In this document: piece after piece, positions 18,723-27,751 of the stretch
Numbering within the stretch: the first letter of the stretch is position 1
Layout of the letters: each line of letters begins with the position of its first letter
Assembly: GCF_000058485.1 (NCBI RefSeq)
Contig: NC_008278.1
Span: 7,248,962-7,312,961, forward strand
Reading direction: 5' to 3'
Length of the DNA: 64,000 nt
Origin: Frankia alni ACN14a
Lineage (GTDB): Bacteria > Actinomycetota > Actinomycetes > Frankiales > Frankiaceae
Translations under genes and position numbers: made by a program
The notes under the pieces: model-generated
Seen by the model: the letters and a program-made list of their open reading frames with translations, nothing else
Told to the model about the DNA's origin: nothing
Databases searched by the model: none

Positions 18723-19754
18723 ATGAGCATCGTCTCCTCCACCGCGCCCGACCGCGCCCCGCGCCCCGGTCGGCCCAGCGGCTCCGATCCCGCCGTCATC
18801 CCCAGCCCAGCGCCGGCGCCGGCGCCGGCCGGATCCGACCGGCCCGTGCTGGTCCGCGACCGGGCCGAGCTCCGGGCCGCCCTCGTCGCGCTGGACCGCG
18901 CGGCGAGCTCGCACCCGCCAGCCGCCGCGCAGGACGCGGGGCCCGCCCGCGCGGCCTCGCGGCACGACCGGCCGGTCCGCGCCGTGGTCATGACCATGGG
19001 GGCGCTGCACGAGGGGCACGCCAGCCTGCTGCGCGCGGCCCGTGCCCGGGCGGACCAGGTGGTCGCCACGATCTTCGTCAACCCGCTGCAGTTCGGCGCG
19101 GGCGAGGACCTCGACCGCTACCCGCGCACGCTTGCCGCGGACCTCGCGGTGTGCGCCCGGGAGGGGGTCGACGTCGTGTTCGCCCCCGCGGTGATCCACG
19201 ATCCGCCGCCGTTGGTCCGGTTCGGCGCCGGCCCGCTCGGCGCGGTGCTGGAGGGGGCGTCCCGCCCGGGCCACTTCGACGGGATGCTCACCCTCGTCGG
19301 GACCATGCTGCACCTGGTCCAGCCCGACCTGGCGTTCTTCGGGCGCAAGGATGCCCAGCAGCTCGTCTGCATCCGGCGGATGGTCGCCGACCTCGCCTTC
19401 GACGTCACGGTGATCGGCGTGGAGACGGCCCGCGAGCCCGACGGCCTGGCGAGGTCGAGCCGCAACGTGTACCTCACCGCCGAGCAGCGGACCGAGGCGC
19501 TCGCGCTGTCCCGGGCGCTCGCCGCCGGCGCGGCGGCCAGCGCCGACGGGGCGCCGGCGGTGCTCGCGGCCGCGCGCGCCGTGCTCGACGCGGCGGACGG
19601 CGTCGACGTCGACTACCTCGAACTGGCCGGCCCCGAGGATCTGGGGCCGGTCCGCGGCGGCCCCGCGCTGCTGCTCGTCGCCGCCCGCGTGGGCACGACC
19701 CGCCTGATCGACAACGTCTCGCTCATCCTCCCCACCGACACCCAGGGAGCCTGA
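18723..19754 (+). CDS. panC: Pantothenate synthetase
   Basis: Condenses pantoate and beta-alanine to pantothenate with ATP. The 343-residue sequence is longer than usual (about 285-310) because of an N-terminal Pro/Ala-rich extension and a linker at about 60-80. The core has [16 protein letters not shown] (HIGH-like motif), [19 protein letters not shown], and FFGRKDAQQ with the KMSKS-equivalent SSRNVYL. The ATG at 18723 (MSIVSSTAP) is chosen; the frame is open further upstream, but without coding character. It is the first gene of a five-gene cofactor operon; panD, the source of beta-alanine, starts two bases after its stop. Confidence 0.95.
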   Translation: MSIVSSTAPDRAPRPGRPSGSDPAVIPSPAPAPAPAGSDRPVLVRDRAELRAALVALDRAASSHPPAAAQDAGPARAASRHDRPVRAVVMTMGALHEGHASLLRAARARADQVVATIFVNPLQFGAGEDLDRYPRTLAADLAVCAREGVDVVFAPAVIHDPPPLVRFGAGPLGAVLEGASRPGHFDGMLTLVGTMLHLVQPDLAFFGRKDAQQLVCIRRMVADLAFDVTVIGVETAREPDGLARSSRNVYLTAEQRTEALALSRALAAGAAASADGAPAVLAAARAVLDAADGVDVDYLELAGPEDLGPVRGGPALLLVAARVGTTRLIDNVSLILPTDTQGA

Positions 19755-19756
19755 CC

Positions 19757-20269
19757 GTGCTGCGCACCATGCTCACCGCCAAGATCCACCGGGCCACGGT
19801 CACCCAGGCCGACCTGCACTACGTGGGCTCGGTGACGATCGACGCCGACCTGCTCGAGGCCGCCGACCTGCTCCCCGGCGAGCAGGTGACGATCGTCGAC
19901 ATCAACAACGGGGCCCGGCTGGAGACGTACGCGATCGCGGGCCCGGCCGGCAGCGGCGTGATCGGCATCAACGGCGCGGCGGCCCGGCTGGTCCAGCCCG
20001 GGGACCTCGTCATCATCATCGCCTACGGGATGATGGACGACGCCGAGGCGCGCCGGCACGTCCCGCGGGTGCTGTTCGTCGACGCCGAGAACCGGATCAT
20101 CGGCCGCGGCCACGACCCGGCCGAGGCGCTTCCCGACGATCCCTCGAGTCTGCGCGGCGACCTCGCCGTGCCGGGAAACCCGGTGACGGCCGCCGCCCGC
20201 CGGGGCACCCCGACCCACCAGGCCCCCGTCGCGCTCCCGGCGAGCCGGACGGTCGTGGCCCCCCGGTGA
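19757..20269 (+). CDS. panD: Aspartate 1-decarboxylase
   Basis: Pyruvoyl-dependent enzyme that decarboxylates aspartate to beta-alanine for pantothenate. The family signature is complete: [21 protein letters not shown], with self-cleavage expected between Gly24 and Ser25 to make the pyruvoyl group. Later come [12 protein letters not shown] and [12 protein letters not shown]. The 170-residue protein is about 30 residues longer than typical, with a Pro/Arg/Ala-rich C-terminal tail. The GTG at 19757 has AGGGAG upstream inside the end of panC. The stop overlaps the start of nadB. Confidence 0.96.
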   Translation: MLRTMLTAKIHRATVTQADLHYVGSVTIDADLLEAADLLPGEQVTIVDINNGARLETYAIAGPAGSGVIGINGAAARLVQPGDLVIIIAYGMMDDAEARRHVPRVLFVDAENRIIGRGHDPAEALPDDPSSLRGDLAVPGNPVTAAARRGTPTHQAPVALPASRTVVAPR

Positions 20270-21966
20270 TCATGCTGCCGTGCCGACTCGGCGCGCCGCG
20301 CCCAGGGTGGAGCCGCGCCGCGGACATCGTCGTCATCGGATCGGGGATCGCCGGGCTCACCGCGGTCCTGCACCTGCGCCGGGAGCTGCCCGCGGCCCGG
20401 GTCCTGCTGGTCACGAAGGCGCATCTCGACGCCGGCTCCACCCGGTGGGCGCAGGGCGGGATCGCCGCGGCGCTCGCCGCCGAGGACTCCCCCGCCGACC
20501 ATCTCGCCGACACCCTCGTCGCCGGCGTCGGCCTGTGCGACCCGGACGCCGCGCAGGTGCTGGTCGACGAGGGGCCGGCCCGGGTGCGGGAACTCGCCGA
20601 GCTCGGCGCGCGCTTCGACCGGGCCGACGACGGCTCGTTCGCCCTCACCCGCGAGGGCGGCCACCTGCGCAACCGGATCGTCCACGCCGGCGGCGACGCC
20701 ACCGGGCTGGAGGTCGAGCGGGCCCTGATCACCGCGGTGCGGGCCGACCCGGCGGTCGAGGTGATCGAGAACGCCCTCGTCCTTGACCTGTTGCGGGATG
20801 CCGACGGTCGGACTGCGGGCGCGACCCTGCACGTGCTCGGCGAGGGCAGCCGGGACGGCGTCGGGGCGGTCACCGCGCCCGCGGTCGTGCTCGCGACCGG
20901 CGGGATGGGGCAGATCTTCGCCTCGACCACCAATCCGGGCGTCTCCACCGGCGATGGCGTGGCGCTGGCGCTGCGGGCCGGCGCCGTCGTCGCCGACCTG
21001 GAGTTCGTCCAGTTCCACCCGACCGCGCTGTGGCTGCCGCCGGCGGACTCGGCCCGGGTGGGCGCCCAGCCCGGCGGCCAACAGCCGCTGGTCAGCGAGG
21101 CGATGCGCGGCGAGGGTGCCGTCCTCGTCGACGCCTCCGGGCAGCGGGTGATGGCCGGCGCCCACCCGCTCGCCGACCTCGCTCCCCGCGACGTCGTCGC
21201 CAAGCAGATGTCGCGGGTGATGGCCGCACAGGGGGTCGAGCACCTGTACCTCGACGCCCGGGGGCTCGGGGCGGCGACGATCGAGCGGCGCTTCCCGTCG
21301 ATCACCGCGCGCTGCCGCTCCGTCGGCGTGGACCCGGTGACGATGCCGATCCCGGTCGCGCCGGCCGCCCACTACGCCTCCGGCGGGGTGCGCACCGACC
21401 TGTGGGGCCGCACGACCGTGCCCGGCCTGTACGCCTGCGGGGAGGTGGCCTGCACCGGCGTGCACGGGGCCAACCGGCTGGCGTCGAACAGCCTGCTGGA
21501 GGGCCTGGTCTTCGCCGCCCGCATCGCCCAGGACATCGCGGGCGCCGCGCGCGCGGGCCGGCGCCGGGACCCGGTGCCCGCCGCCCCCGTCGTCGGCCGG
21601 GGCAGCGGGCTGACCGATCCGGCCGAGCGTGCCGAGCTGACCCGGGCGATGACCGACGGCGCCGGGGTGCTGCGCAGCGCCGACAGCCTGCGGGCGACGG
21701 CGAAGGTCCTCGCCGGCCTCGGGGACCTGCGGGTCAGCGGCGCGACCGTGACCGCCGGCCCGCCGGCCTGGGAGATGACCAACCTGCGCACCGTCGCGAC
21801 CGCGTTGGTCGCCGCCGCCGCGACCCGCACGGAGACCCGGGGCTCGCACTGGCGGGAGGACTTCGGCGACCGCGACGACGCCCACTGGCTCGGCCGGATC
21901 CTGACCCGGCTCGACCCCGAGGGGGAACTGATCATCGATGTCGAACCCATGCGGCCGGCGCCGTGA
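20266..21966 (+). CDS. nadB: L-aspartate oxidase
   Basis: FAD enzyme that oxidises aspartate to iminoaspartate, the first step of de novo NAD synthesis. The protein has 566 residues. It shows the FAD-binding [16 protein letters not shown] near the N-terminus, [13 protein letters not shown], the conserved HPTALW, and the C-terminal signature [13 protein letters not shown] followed by [19 protein letters not shown]. The GTG at 20266 overlaps the panD stop; an ATG two codons later (20272) is equally possible. nadA, the quinolinate synthase that usually accompanies nadB, is absent from this cluster and must lie elsewhere. Confidence 0.95.
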   Translation: MIMLPCRLGAPRPGWSRAADIVVIGSGIAGLTAVLHLRRELPAARVLLVTKAHLDAGSTRWAQGGIAAALAAEDSPADHLADTLVAGVGLCDPDAAQVLVDEGPARVRELAELGARFDRADDGSFALTREGGHLRNRIVHAGGDATGLEVERALITAVRADPAVEVIENALVLDLLRDADGRTAGATLHVLGEGSRDGVGAVTAPAVVLATGGMGQIFASTTNPGVSTGDGVALALRAGAVVADLEFVQFHPTALWLPPADSARVGAQPGGQQPLVSEAMRGEGAVLVDASGQRVMAGAHPLADLAPRDVVAKQMSRVMAAQGVEHLYLDARGLGAATIERRFPSITARCRSVGVDPVTMPIPVAPAAHYASGGVRTDLWGRTTVPGLYACGEVACTGVHGANRLASNSLLEGLVFAARIAQDIAGAARAGRRRDPVPAAPVVGRGSGLTDPAERAELTRAMTDGAGVLRSADSLRATAKVLAGLGDLRVSGATVTAGPPAWEMTNLRTVATALVAAAATRTETRGSHWREDFGDRDDAHWLGRILTRLDPEGELIIDVEPMRPAP

Positions 21967-23038
21967 GCGAGACCGACGGGCACGGCTGGACCGACGGGCA
22001 CGGCTGGACCGACGGGCACGGCTGGACCGACGGGCACGGCTGGATCGAGGTGCACAGCGGTCGGCTGTCCCCCGCCACCCGCAGCGCGCTGGTCGCGGCC
22101 GGCCTCGACCCCGAGGGCGTCGTCACGGTGATCGGCCGGGCCGTCGCCGAGGACCTGCCGAGCGGGGAGCCGGACGGGCCGGGCGGTCGCGCCGGCGCGG
22201 TCGACGCCACCTCCGCGGCGACCGTCGACGCCGCCCTTGTCGGGCACGGCGCCCTGGTCAGCCGCGCGGCGGGGACGGTCGCCGGGCTGCCGGTGGCCGC
22301 GGCCGTGTTCGAGAGCCTGCTCGGCCGGTCCGTGACCGTCACCCTGACCGCCGCCGACGGCGACGCCGTCTCCCCCGGCACGACGGTGGCCCGGGTCAAC
22401 GGCCCGGTCCGCGGCCTGCTGACCGCCGAGCGCACCGCGCTGAACCTGCTGTGCCACCTGTCCGGGATCGCCACGCTGACCCGGTCCTGGGTCGACGCCG
22501 TCGCCGGGACGGGCGCGGCGATCCGCGACACCCGCAAGACGCTGCCCGGCCTGCGCGCCCTGGAGAAGTACGCCGTGCGCTGCGGCGGCGGCAGCAACCA
22601 CCGGATGTCGCTGACCGACGCCGCCCTGATCAAGGACAACCACGTGGTCGCCGCCGGCGGGGTGGCGGCGGCCTTCGCCGCGGTGCGGGACCGGTTCCCG
22701 GGGCTGCCCGTCGAGGTCGAGTGCGACACCGTCGACCAGGTCGCCGAGGCGGTCGCCGCGGGGGCGGACCTCATCCTCTGCGACAACATGACGCCGCGGG
22801 ACCTGCGGGCCTCGGTGGCCCTGGCCAGGCCGGCGGGGGTGCGCCTGGAGGCCAGCGGCGGGCTGAGCCTGCGGGTGGCCGCGGACGTCGCGGCCACCGG
22901 GGTGGACTATCTTGCGGTCGGCGCCCTGACCCACTCGGCGCCCGCTCTCGATCTCGGCCTCGATCTCGATCCCGGCCGGCCGTCGGGACCGGACTGCGCG
23001 GGCCCGAGCTCGGCGGGCCCGACCGTGGAGGAGTCCTG

Positions 23039-23039
<1 letters not shown>
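21963..23039 (+). CDS. nadC: Nicotinate-nucleotide pyrophosphorylase (quinolinate phosphoribosyltransferase)
   Basis: Converts quinolinate and PRPP to nicotinate mononucleotide in NAD synthesis. The catalytic body has the expected AERTALNLLCHLSGIATLTR, DTRKTLPGLRALEKYAVRCG, SLTDAALIKDNH and the C-terminal LEASGGLSL. At 358 residues it is some 70 longer than usual, because of an N-terminal array of four DGHGWT repeats and a Pro/Ser-rich tail. The GTG at 21963 overlaps the nadB stop. If translation instead began after the repeat array no suitable start codon would be close, so the repeats are probably translated. Confidence 0.94.
21975..22046 (+). repeat. Four 18-bp tandem repeats at the start of nadC
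   Basis: Unit gacgggcacggctggacc repeated four times, with one change in the last copy, coding for DGHGWT. Near-perfect identity suggests recent expansion. The His/Trp/Asp-rich peptide is not part of the normal nadC fold. Confidence 0.95.
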
Positions 23040-23791
<752 letters not shown>

Positions 23792-23916
23792 TTCCGACCT
23801 CGGGGTGATTCGTCCGGCGCGCGGCGGCAGAATTCTCTGACGAACGCCGGTCGGGATACCGACATCCCGCCGCATCGAGAGTGCGCGACCGGTTCCACCG
23901 GTTACGATTCCAGGCT

Positions 23917-24831
23917 ATGCGGGACCGATCCTCGGAGGCCTGGGCGGGTGGCAGGCGCGGTCGGGCCGGGCGCCTGGCCCGGCCCTTCCTCCTCACGCTG
24001 TCGACGGTATTTCTGTATACCGCCGTGACGGCGTCGTCCGGGTGGAACACTCCGGCGTCCGCGGCGGCCCGGCCCCGCACCCTGGCGGTGCTGGGCGACT
24101 CCTACTCCTCCGGCGAGGGCAATCCGCCCTTCGACGTGCTCACACCCCGCTGTCGGCGGAGCAACCAGGCGTGGCCGCGCACGCTCGCCACCATGGAACC
24201 GCCGACCACCGTCGCGCTCTTCGCCGCGTGCGCCGGGGCGACCACCGACGCCCTCAACGAATCGTACAAGGGCGAACTGCCACAGCTCACCCAACTGCGG
24301 CGGCTGCGCACCGCCCCGGATATCGTCACCATCACCATCGGCGGTAACGACGCCGGTTTCAGCGACGTAATCCTGAGCTGCTTCACCTGGAAGTGTTTCT
24401 GGGATGGCAAGGACAAGCGCGAGCGAGATCTCATCACCAGGGAGCTCCCGGACGTCCTGAGCGCGAACTATGCCGCACTGAAGGCGGCTGCGCCGCAGTC
24501 CAGGATTCTCGTCGTCGGATATCCCGACATCTTCCCGAGCAGCCAGCGGAAGAACAACTGCAAATGGTTGAGCAACACCGAACGGCGGCAGCTCACCAAC
24601 CTGAACAGCCAGTTGAACCGGGTGATCCGACGGGCGGCGGCCGACGCGGACGTGGAGTACGTCGCGACCGACCGGGCGCTGCGCGGCCACGAGATCTGCA
24701 CCAGGGACTCCTGGGTGGCCCCGATCGGCCTGCTGCCGCCGGCCCGCGACCTCAGCGCGCACCCGACGGCCCGCGGCCAGCAGGCCATCGCCACAGCGGT
24801 CGACCGCTACCTCGCCGCCGACCGCCGCTGA
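23917..24831 (+). CDS. Secreted SGNH/GDSL-type hydrolase
   Basis: Predicted exported esterase or lipase of 304 residues. A basic N-terminus and hydrophobic segment (about 20-40) end at ASAAA. Block I follows as VLGDSYSSGEGN, with the nucleophile Ser. Block III is TITIGGNDAGFSD (Gly and Asn for the oxyanion hole) and block V is LSAHPTARGQQ with the catalytic His. The paired cysteines resemble Streptomyces SGNH lipases (SEST type). The ATG at 23917 is chosen; a GTG 36 bases earlier is in frame. It stands alone 125 bases after coaX. Confidence 0.88.
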   Translation: MRDRSSEAWAGGRRGRAGRLARPFLLTLSTVFLYTAVTASSGWNTPASAAARPRTLAVLGDSYSSGEGNPPFDVLTPRCRRSNQAWPRTLATMEPPTTVALFAACAGATTDALNESYKGELPQLTQLRRLRTAPDIVTITIGGNDAGFSDVILSCFTWKCFWDGKDKRERDLITRELPDVLSANYAALKAAAPQSRILVVGYPDIFPSSQRKNNCKWLSNTERRQLTNLNSQLNRVIRRAAADADVEYVATDRALRGHEICTRDSWVAPIGLLPPARDLSAHPTARGQQAIATAVDRYLAADRR

Positions 24832-24907
24832 GGCTCCGTCCGGCGGTGGCCGGGGGCGATCGCGGCCGGCGCCGGCACGATCGGTCCCGACGTCAGCGGT
24901 GGCCGCC

Positions 24908-24951
24908 GAAGAAGGGGGTGGCCTTCAGTGGAAGGAGGGGGTGGTCTTCAG
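24908..24951 (+). repeat. Imperfect 21-bp direct repeat upstream of hicB
   Basis: gaagaagggggtggccttcag (24908-24928) recurs at 24931-24951 with two changes. It lies 80 bases before hicB in otherwise featureless sequence. Its meaning is unknown. Confidence 0.6.
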
Positions 24952-25032
24952 CCCGGTACCCGAGGCGGCTGGCTCCCATGAACGCTAGGCTCTTACCTGA
25001 CGCAGATGTCGGCGGCTTGGAAGCAGACAACC

Positions 25033-25299
25033 ATGACGATACGTAGTGCAGACCAGGTCTATACGATACGTATCGAAACGGCGGAGATCGACGGCGGCTA
25101 CATCGCGGAAGTCCTCGAGCTCCCGGGATGCGTGTCCCAGGGCGACAGCCTCGACGAGACGGTGGACAACATCATCGACGCGATGATCCTCGTCCTGGAG
25201 GTCCAGAGCGGCCAGCACCTCAGTGTGGGTCGGCACGAGCAGCCCGACGCGGACAGACTACCGACCGAGCTGACCGTCCCGGTCCGGGTGGCGGCCTGA
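25033..25299 (+). CDS. hicB: HicB-like antitoxin
   Basis: Small protein of 88 residues with the HicB-type partial RNase H fold: YTIRIETAEIDGGYIAEVLELPGCVSQGDS is the typical core, followed by the helix DETVDNIIDAMILVLE. HicB proteins neutralise HicA mRNA interferases and often repress their own promoter. No C-terminal ribbon-helix-helix or HTH is obvious here. The ATG at 25033 has GGAAG nine bases before; an ATG at 25006 is also in frame. It faces the hicA-like gene tail to tail with 28 bases between, not in the usual co-directional operon. Confidence 0.78.
   Translation: MTIRSADQVYTIRIETAEIDGGYIAEVLELPGCVSQGDSLDETVDNIIDAMILVLEVQSGQHLSVGRHEQPDADRLPTELTVPVRVAA
25064..25075 (+). promoter_or_regulatory. 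12-bp palindrome inside the start of hicB
   Basis: cgatacgtatcg is a perfect palindrome at codons 11-15 of hicB, and its half acgatacgta also occurs at 25036-25045. The arrangement resembles a repressor site, but its position inside the coding sequence is unusual. Confidence 0.35.
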
Positions 25300-25327
25300 G
25301 CTCCGCGGCGCCTACGGCGGCGGATCG

Positions 25328-25567
25328 TCAGCGCCGCCGGAAGTAGTCGCAGTACTCCTCCAAGGTGAGGCCGGCTCGTTCGATGAGCTTGGCCAGCAGC
25401 GGCCGCTTGACCTCCTGCCCATTGCAGGGCACCGAGAGGTTCGCCTGCACCCCGGCCCGGCGGAGCACGACGTGGCTACCGCTGCGGCGAGCCACCTCCC
25501 AACCCGCCCGTTGGAACGCGGCCACATGCCGGTCTCCGACCGCGACGGGAAGATCTTTCAGCCCCAT
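25328..25567 (-). CDS. hicA: HicA-like mRNA interferase toxin
   Basis: Protein of 79 residues with the double-stranded-RNA-binding-like fold of HicA (YcfA): an N-terminal MGLKDLPVAVGDRHVAAF, then GWEVARRSGSHVVLRR with the catalytic His, and a C-terminal HHHP-like region replaced here by SVPCNGQEVKRPLLAKLI. HicA cleaves mRNA or tmRNA in a translation-independent way. The gene ends 28 bases from the end of the hicB-like gene on the other strand. The frame is open far upstream, but only the part from the ATG at 25567 has toxin character. Confidence 0.78.
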   Translation of the reverse strand: MGLKDLPVAVGDRHVAAFQRAGWEVARRSGSHVVLRRAGVQANLSVPCNGQEVKRPLLAKLIERAGLTLEEYCDYFRRR

Positions 25568-25873
25568 CAACCCTGGCCTATTCGTCGTCGAATGGAACAG
25601 ACTTGCGTAGCGCCGTGACAACCGGGCCGTGAACAGAAGATCTCCGACCCGTGTACACGCACCGTACCGGCAAGGGATGCACGATCCCCGCCCAGGTACG
25701 CACACGGATCGCCGAGAGCTACAAAACGTTTCATAACGGACACAACGTGTCAAGTGCGCACGTTTGCCGTAGGTGATCGGCGACTTTCCGGTACGGATGG
25801 CCACGGCGGATCGTGACGTCCCAGCCGCGCCGCGCCGCCGGGCGGGCCGCCGCCGGTGCCGCGCCGCCGCCGC

Positions 25874-25907
25874 GACCACGCCTCCGCGCCGACCACGCCT
25901 CCGCGCC
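25874..25907. repeat. 17-bp direct repeat, two copies
   Basis: gaccacgcctccgcgcc occurs twice without a gap (25874-25890 and 25891-25907) in the non-coding stretch before the FhuF-like gene. Confidence 0.7.
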
Positions 25908-26024
25908 ACCGAACGATCTCGCCCACCCGTCCGGGCCACCGGCCCGTGCCCCGCCACCTGCGGTGCGGCATCCCGAGGCAACCTGCGGATGCGCGGCGCC
26001 GACGGTCCGAGGACAATCGACAAC

Positions 26025-26096
26025 GTTGCGCGTTGGCCACGTTGCGCTCTGGCCTCGTCGCGCATTGGTCACGTCGTGCATTGGTCACGTTGCACA
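26025..26096. repeat. 16-bp tandem repeat, four and a half units
   Basis: Units gttgcgcgttggccac, gttgcgctctggcctc, gtcgcgcattggtcac and gtcgtgcattggtcac follow each other without gaps, and then a half unit gttgcaca. The 16-bp period breaks any reading frame, so this array is non-coding, unlike the other tandem repeats in the window. It ends 170 bases before the IdeR-box promoter. Confidence 0.9.
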
Positions 26097-26267
26097 GCAC
26101 AGTCGGGCGCGAGCGCGCGGCCGACTCCGGCGTGGCCGCCGCAGGATGATGAAGGTCGGTTCTACCACCTTGCGGACCGGGTGGCGGTGGGCCGCCACCG
26201 GGCCATGAGGGGTAAAAGGTGCGGAACGCCCTATGCCCGGCTTGCATGTCGGAGCGGCCACACTCAT

Positions 26268-26299
26268 TTGACAGCGAGCCTGAAGTTAGCCTTACCTAA
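26268..26299 (+). promoter_or_regulatory. Promoter overlapped by an IdeR/DtxR iron box
   Basis: TTGACA (26268-26273) is a consensus -35. Eighteen bases on, TTACCT (26292-26297) can serve as -10. Bases 26281-26299 match the 19-bp iron box (TTAGGTTAGSCTAACCTAA) at about 15 or 16 positions; the actual sequence is tgaagttagccttacctaa. A repressor bound here would cover the -10. Transcription would start near 26304, at the ATG itself. Confidence 0.75.
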
Positions 26300-26303
26300 G
26301 TCC

Positions 26304-27251
26304 ATGCTGGTGCCACTGCCGACTCCCGCAACGCCGCGGGAGCCGGCCACCGAAGGTGGATCCTCGCCCCTCCGATCCCCGCGGGAGTCGATCGCGACCG
26401 CCGCCCAGGGGATGGTCCCGCGTAGCCTCGCCAACGCGCTGGAACCTCGCGGCCTGTGTCTTGGCGTGCCGACCGGCCCCGGCTGGGCGGACTGCGCCTT
26501 TCTCTCGGGGCCGGCGGGTGTGACGCGGTCGCTGGCGCGGATCGCCCGGTCCCATCCCGGCGCCAGCCCCGAGGTCGCCGCGAGCTACCTGGCCAACTGG
26601 TACGCCGCCGCCGTCGTCGCGCCGGCCGTCGCCTCCTACGTGCTGCTGCGACGGGTCCCGGACCTGGAACCGGCGGGGATGTCGCTGCGGGAGCTCGACA
26701 GCGGCTGGTTCGACCGGACGGCGCTGCACCTGCCCGTCGGGACGGTGCTGGCCGACGCCGCGCTCGCGGGCCCCGTCGACCGGACGACGGCGCGCCACAG
26801 CGGGTCGGATCGGCCGGATCGGGTGGTCGGCGATCTCGCCGCCCTGCGGGGAGTCCTCGTGGAGGAGGTGCTCTCCCATCTCGGTCCGTTCGTCCGCGAG
26901 CTGCGGGCGCGGGTCCGCACCGGCTACCCGGCCCTCTGGGGCGCGGTGGCCGCGCAGTGCGCACGGGCCTTCCTGCTGACCGAGCGGGCCACCGGGGACC
27001 CCGACACGGGACGGCAGGAGGCGGACGCGTTCTTCGAACGCGCGGCCCCGACGATGCGTGCCCGCCCGCGTTGGCACGAGTTCGTCCATCGCGGCCGGTC
27101 CTACACCGGGATGCGCTGCGGATCGTGCTGCCTCGCGCACCGCCTCGGCGAGGAGTACTGCACGACCTGTCCCTTCACCGACGACGCCGATCGCGAGCGG
27201 CGGATGCGCGCCTGGATAGACACGCAGGGTAATGGAGGTCTTGCGGTCTGA
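26304..27251 (+). CDS. FhuF-like ferric-siderophore reductase with C-terminal [2Fe-2S] motif
   Basis: Protein of 315 residues. The C-terminal 60 residues have the FhuF-type iron-sulfur motif RCGSCCLAHRLGEEYCTTCP (CC-x9-C-x2-C; the classic FhuF form is, as I recall, CC-x10-C-x2-C). The body is soluble and helical (ASYLANWYAAAVVAPAVASY). Such proteins reduce ferric siderophores in the cytoplasm to release iron. The ATG at 26304 lies four bases after an IdeR box, so the mRNA may be leaderless; an ATG at 26412 is an alternative. Iron-repressed expression is inferred. No siderophore transporter is nearby. Confidence 0.82.
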   Translation: MLVPLPTPATPREPATEGGSSPLRSPRESIATAAQGMVPRSLANALEPRGLCLGVPTGPGWADCAFLSGPAGVTRSLARIARSHPGASPEVAASYLANWYAAAVVAPAVASYVLLRRVPDLEPAGMSLRELDSGWFDRTALHLPVGTVLADAALAGPVDRTTARHSGSDRPDRVVGDLAALRGVLVEEVLSHLGPFVRELRARVRTGYPALWGAVAAQCARAFLLTERATGDPDTGRQEADAFFERAAPTMRARPRWHEFVHRGRSYTGMRCGSCCLAHRLGEEYCTTCPFTDDADRERRMRAWIDTQGNGGLAV

Positions 27252-27751
27252 CTCGCGCTCAGCACGCGGTCGGCCGTGGACACACGTAAAGTGGTTGTAG
27301 GAAGGCGTTGAGTCTCGATAATGCAAGATCTTTAATGCCTCAACGCCGAACAGTAACATCAAAATTGCAAAGCGATGTGCATGTGGCCCCAATCACAACA
27401 GAAGGCACCCCGCCATCGACTACCGTCGGTAGCGACAAGGGAGAGCCGGCCGGGCGAGAGATCGCCTGGCGGGCAGGCCCCACCGCCCCGAGCGGGCGGG
27501 CGGCGACGGCGCCGCGAGGCTCGAGTCGTTCTGCTCTTGGCGGAACGACGTGACGGAATCATGGCTGGTCGGCCACGGTTGCCTTAGGCGTCTCCGCTGG
27601 TCGGGCCGGCAGTCAAGCTGGTCCTCCGTCCCCGACGAAGTGGACGGAGCCGGCGGGTAGGTTTCTGTTCGATGCGTGAGGACATGCCTCGGCGGAGCTA
27701 GCATGCGGATACCGGCTGTCGTGTGGTCGGTCGCAGCTCGAAGGAGCGCAC
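27252..27751. other. Region between the FhuF-like gene and clpC
   Basis: About 500 bases with no supported gene. The first 130 bases are A+T-rich for this genome and contain the inverted repeat at 27304-27347. The clpC promoter must be in the second half, but no consensus element was convincing. Confidence 0.45.
27304..27347. repeat. 9-bp inverted repeat around an A+T-rich 26-base centre
   Basis: ggcgttgag (27304-27312) and ctcaacgcc (27339-27347) are perfect inverted copies. The centre (tcgataatgcaagatcttta) is by far the most A+T-rich patch nearby. It may be a terminator of the FhuF-like gene, 50 bases upstream, or a binding site. Confidence 0.6.

Larger units (their letters stand above)
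25568..26267. other. Gene-poor region between hicA and the FhuF-like gene
   Basis: About 700 bases without a supported gene. Frames that cross it are Arg/Pro/Ala-rich and contain the repeats at 25874-25907 and 26025-26096, so they are not believed to be translated. It includes the hicA promoter and the region upstream of the iron-regulated promoter at 26268. Confidence 0.5.

Noticed and set aside
16190-20269. Plus-strand open frame of over 1300 codons ending with panD
   Set aside because: Only its last 171 codons are panD; the rest is an off-frame reading of the MMPL and panC genes.
26025-26096. Possible CRISPR-like array
   Set aside because: Units of 16 bp follow without spacers; it is a tandem repeat.
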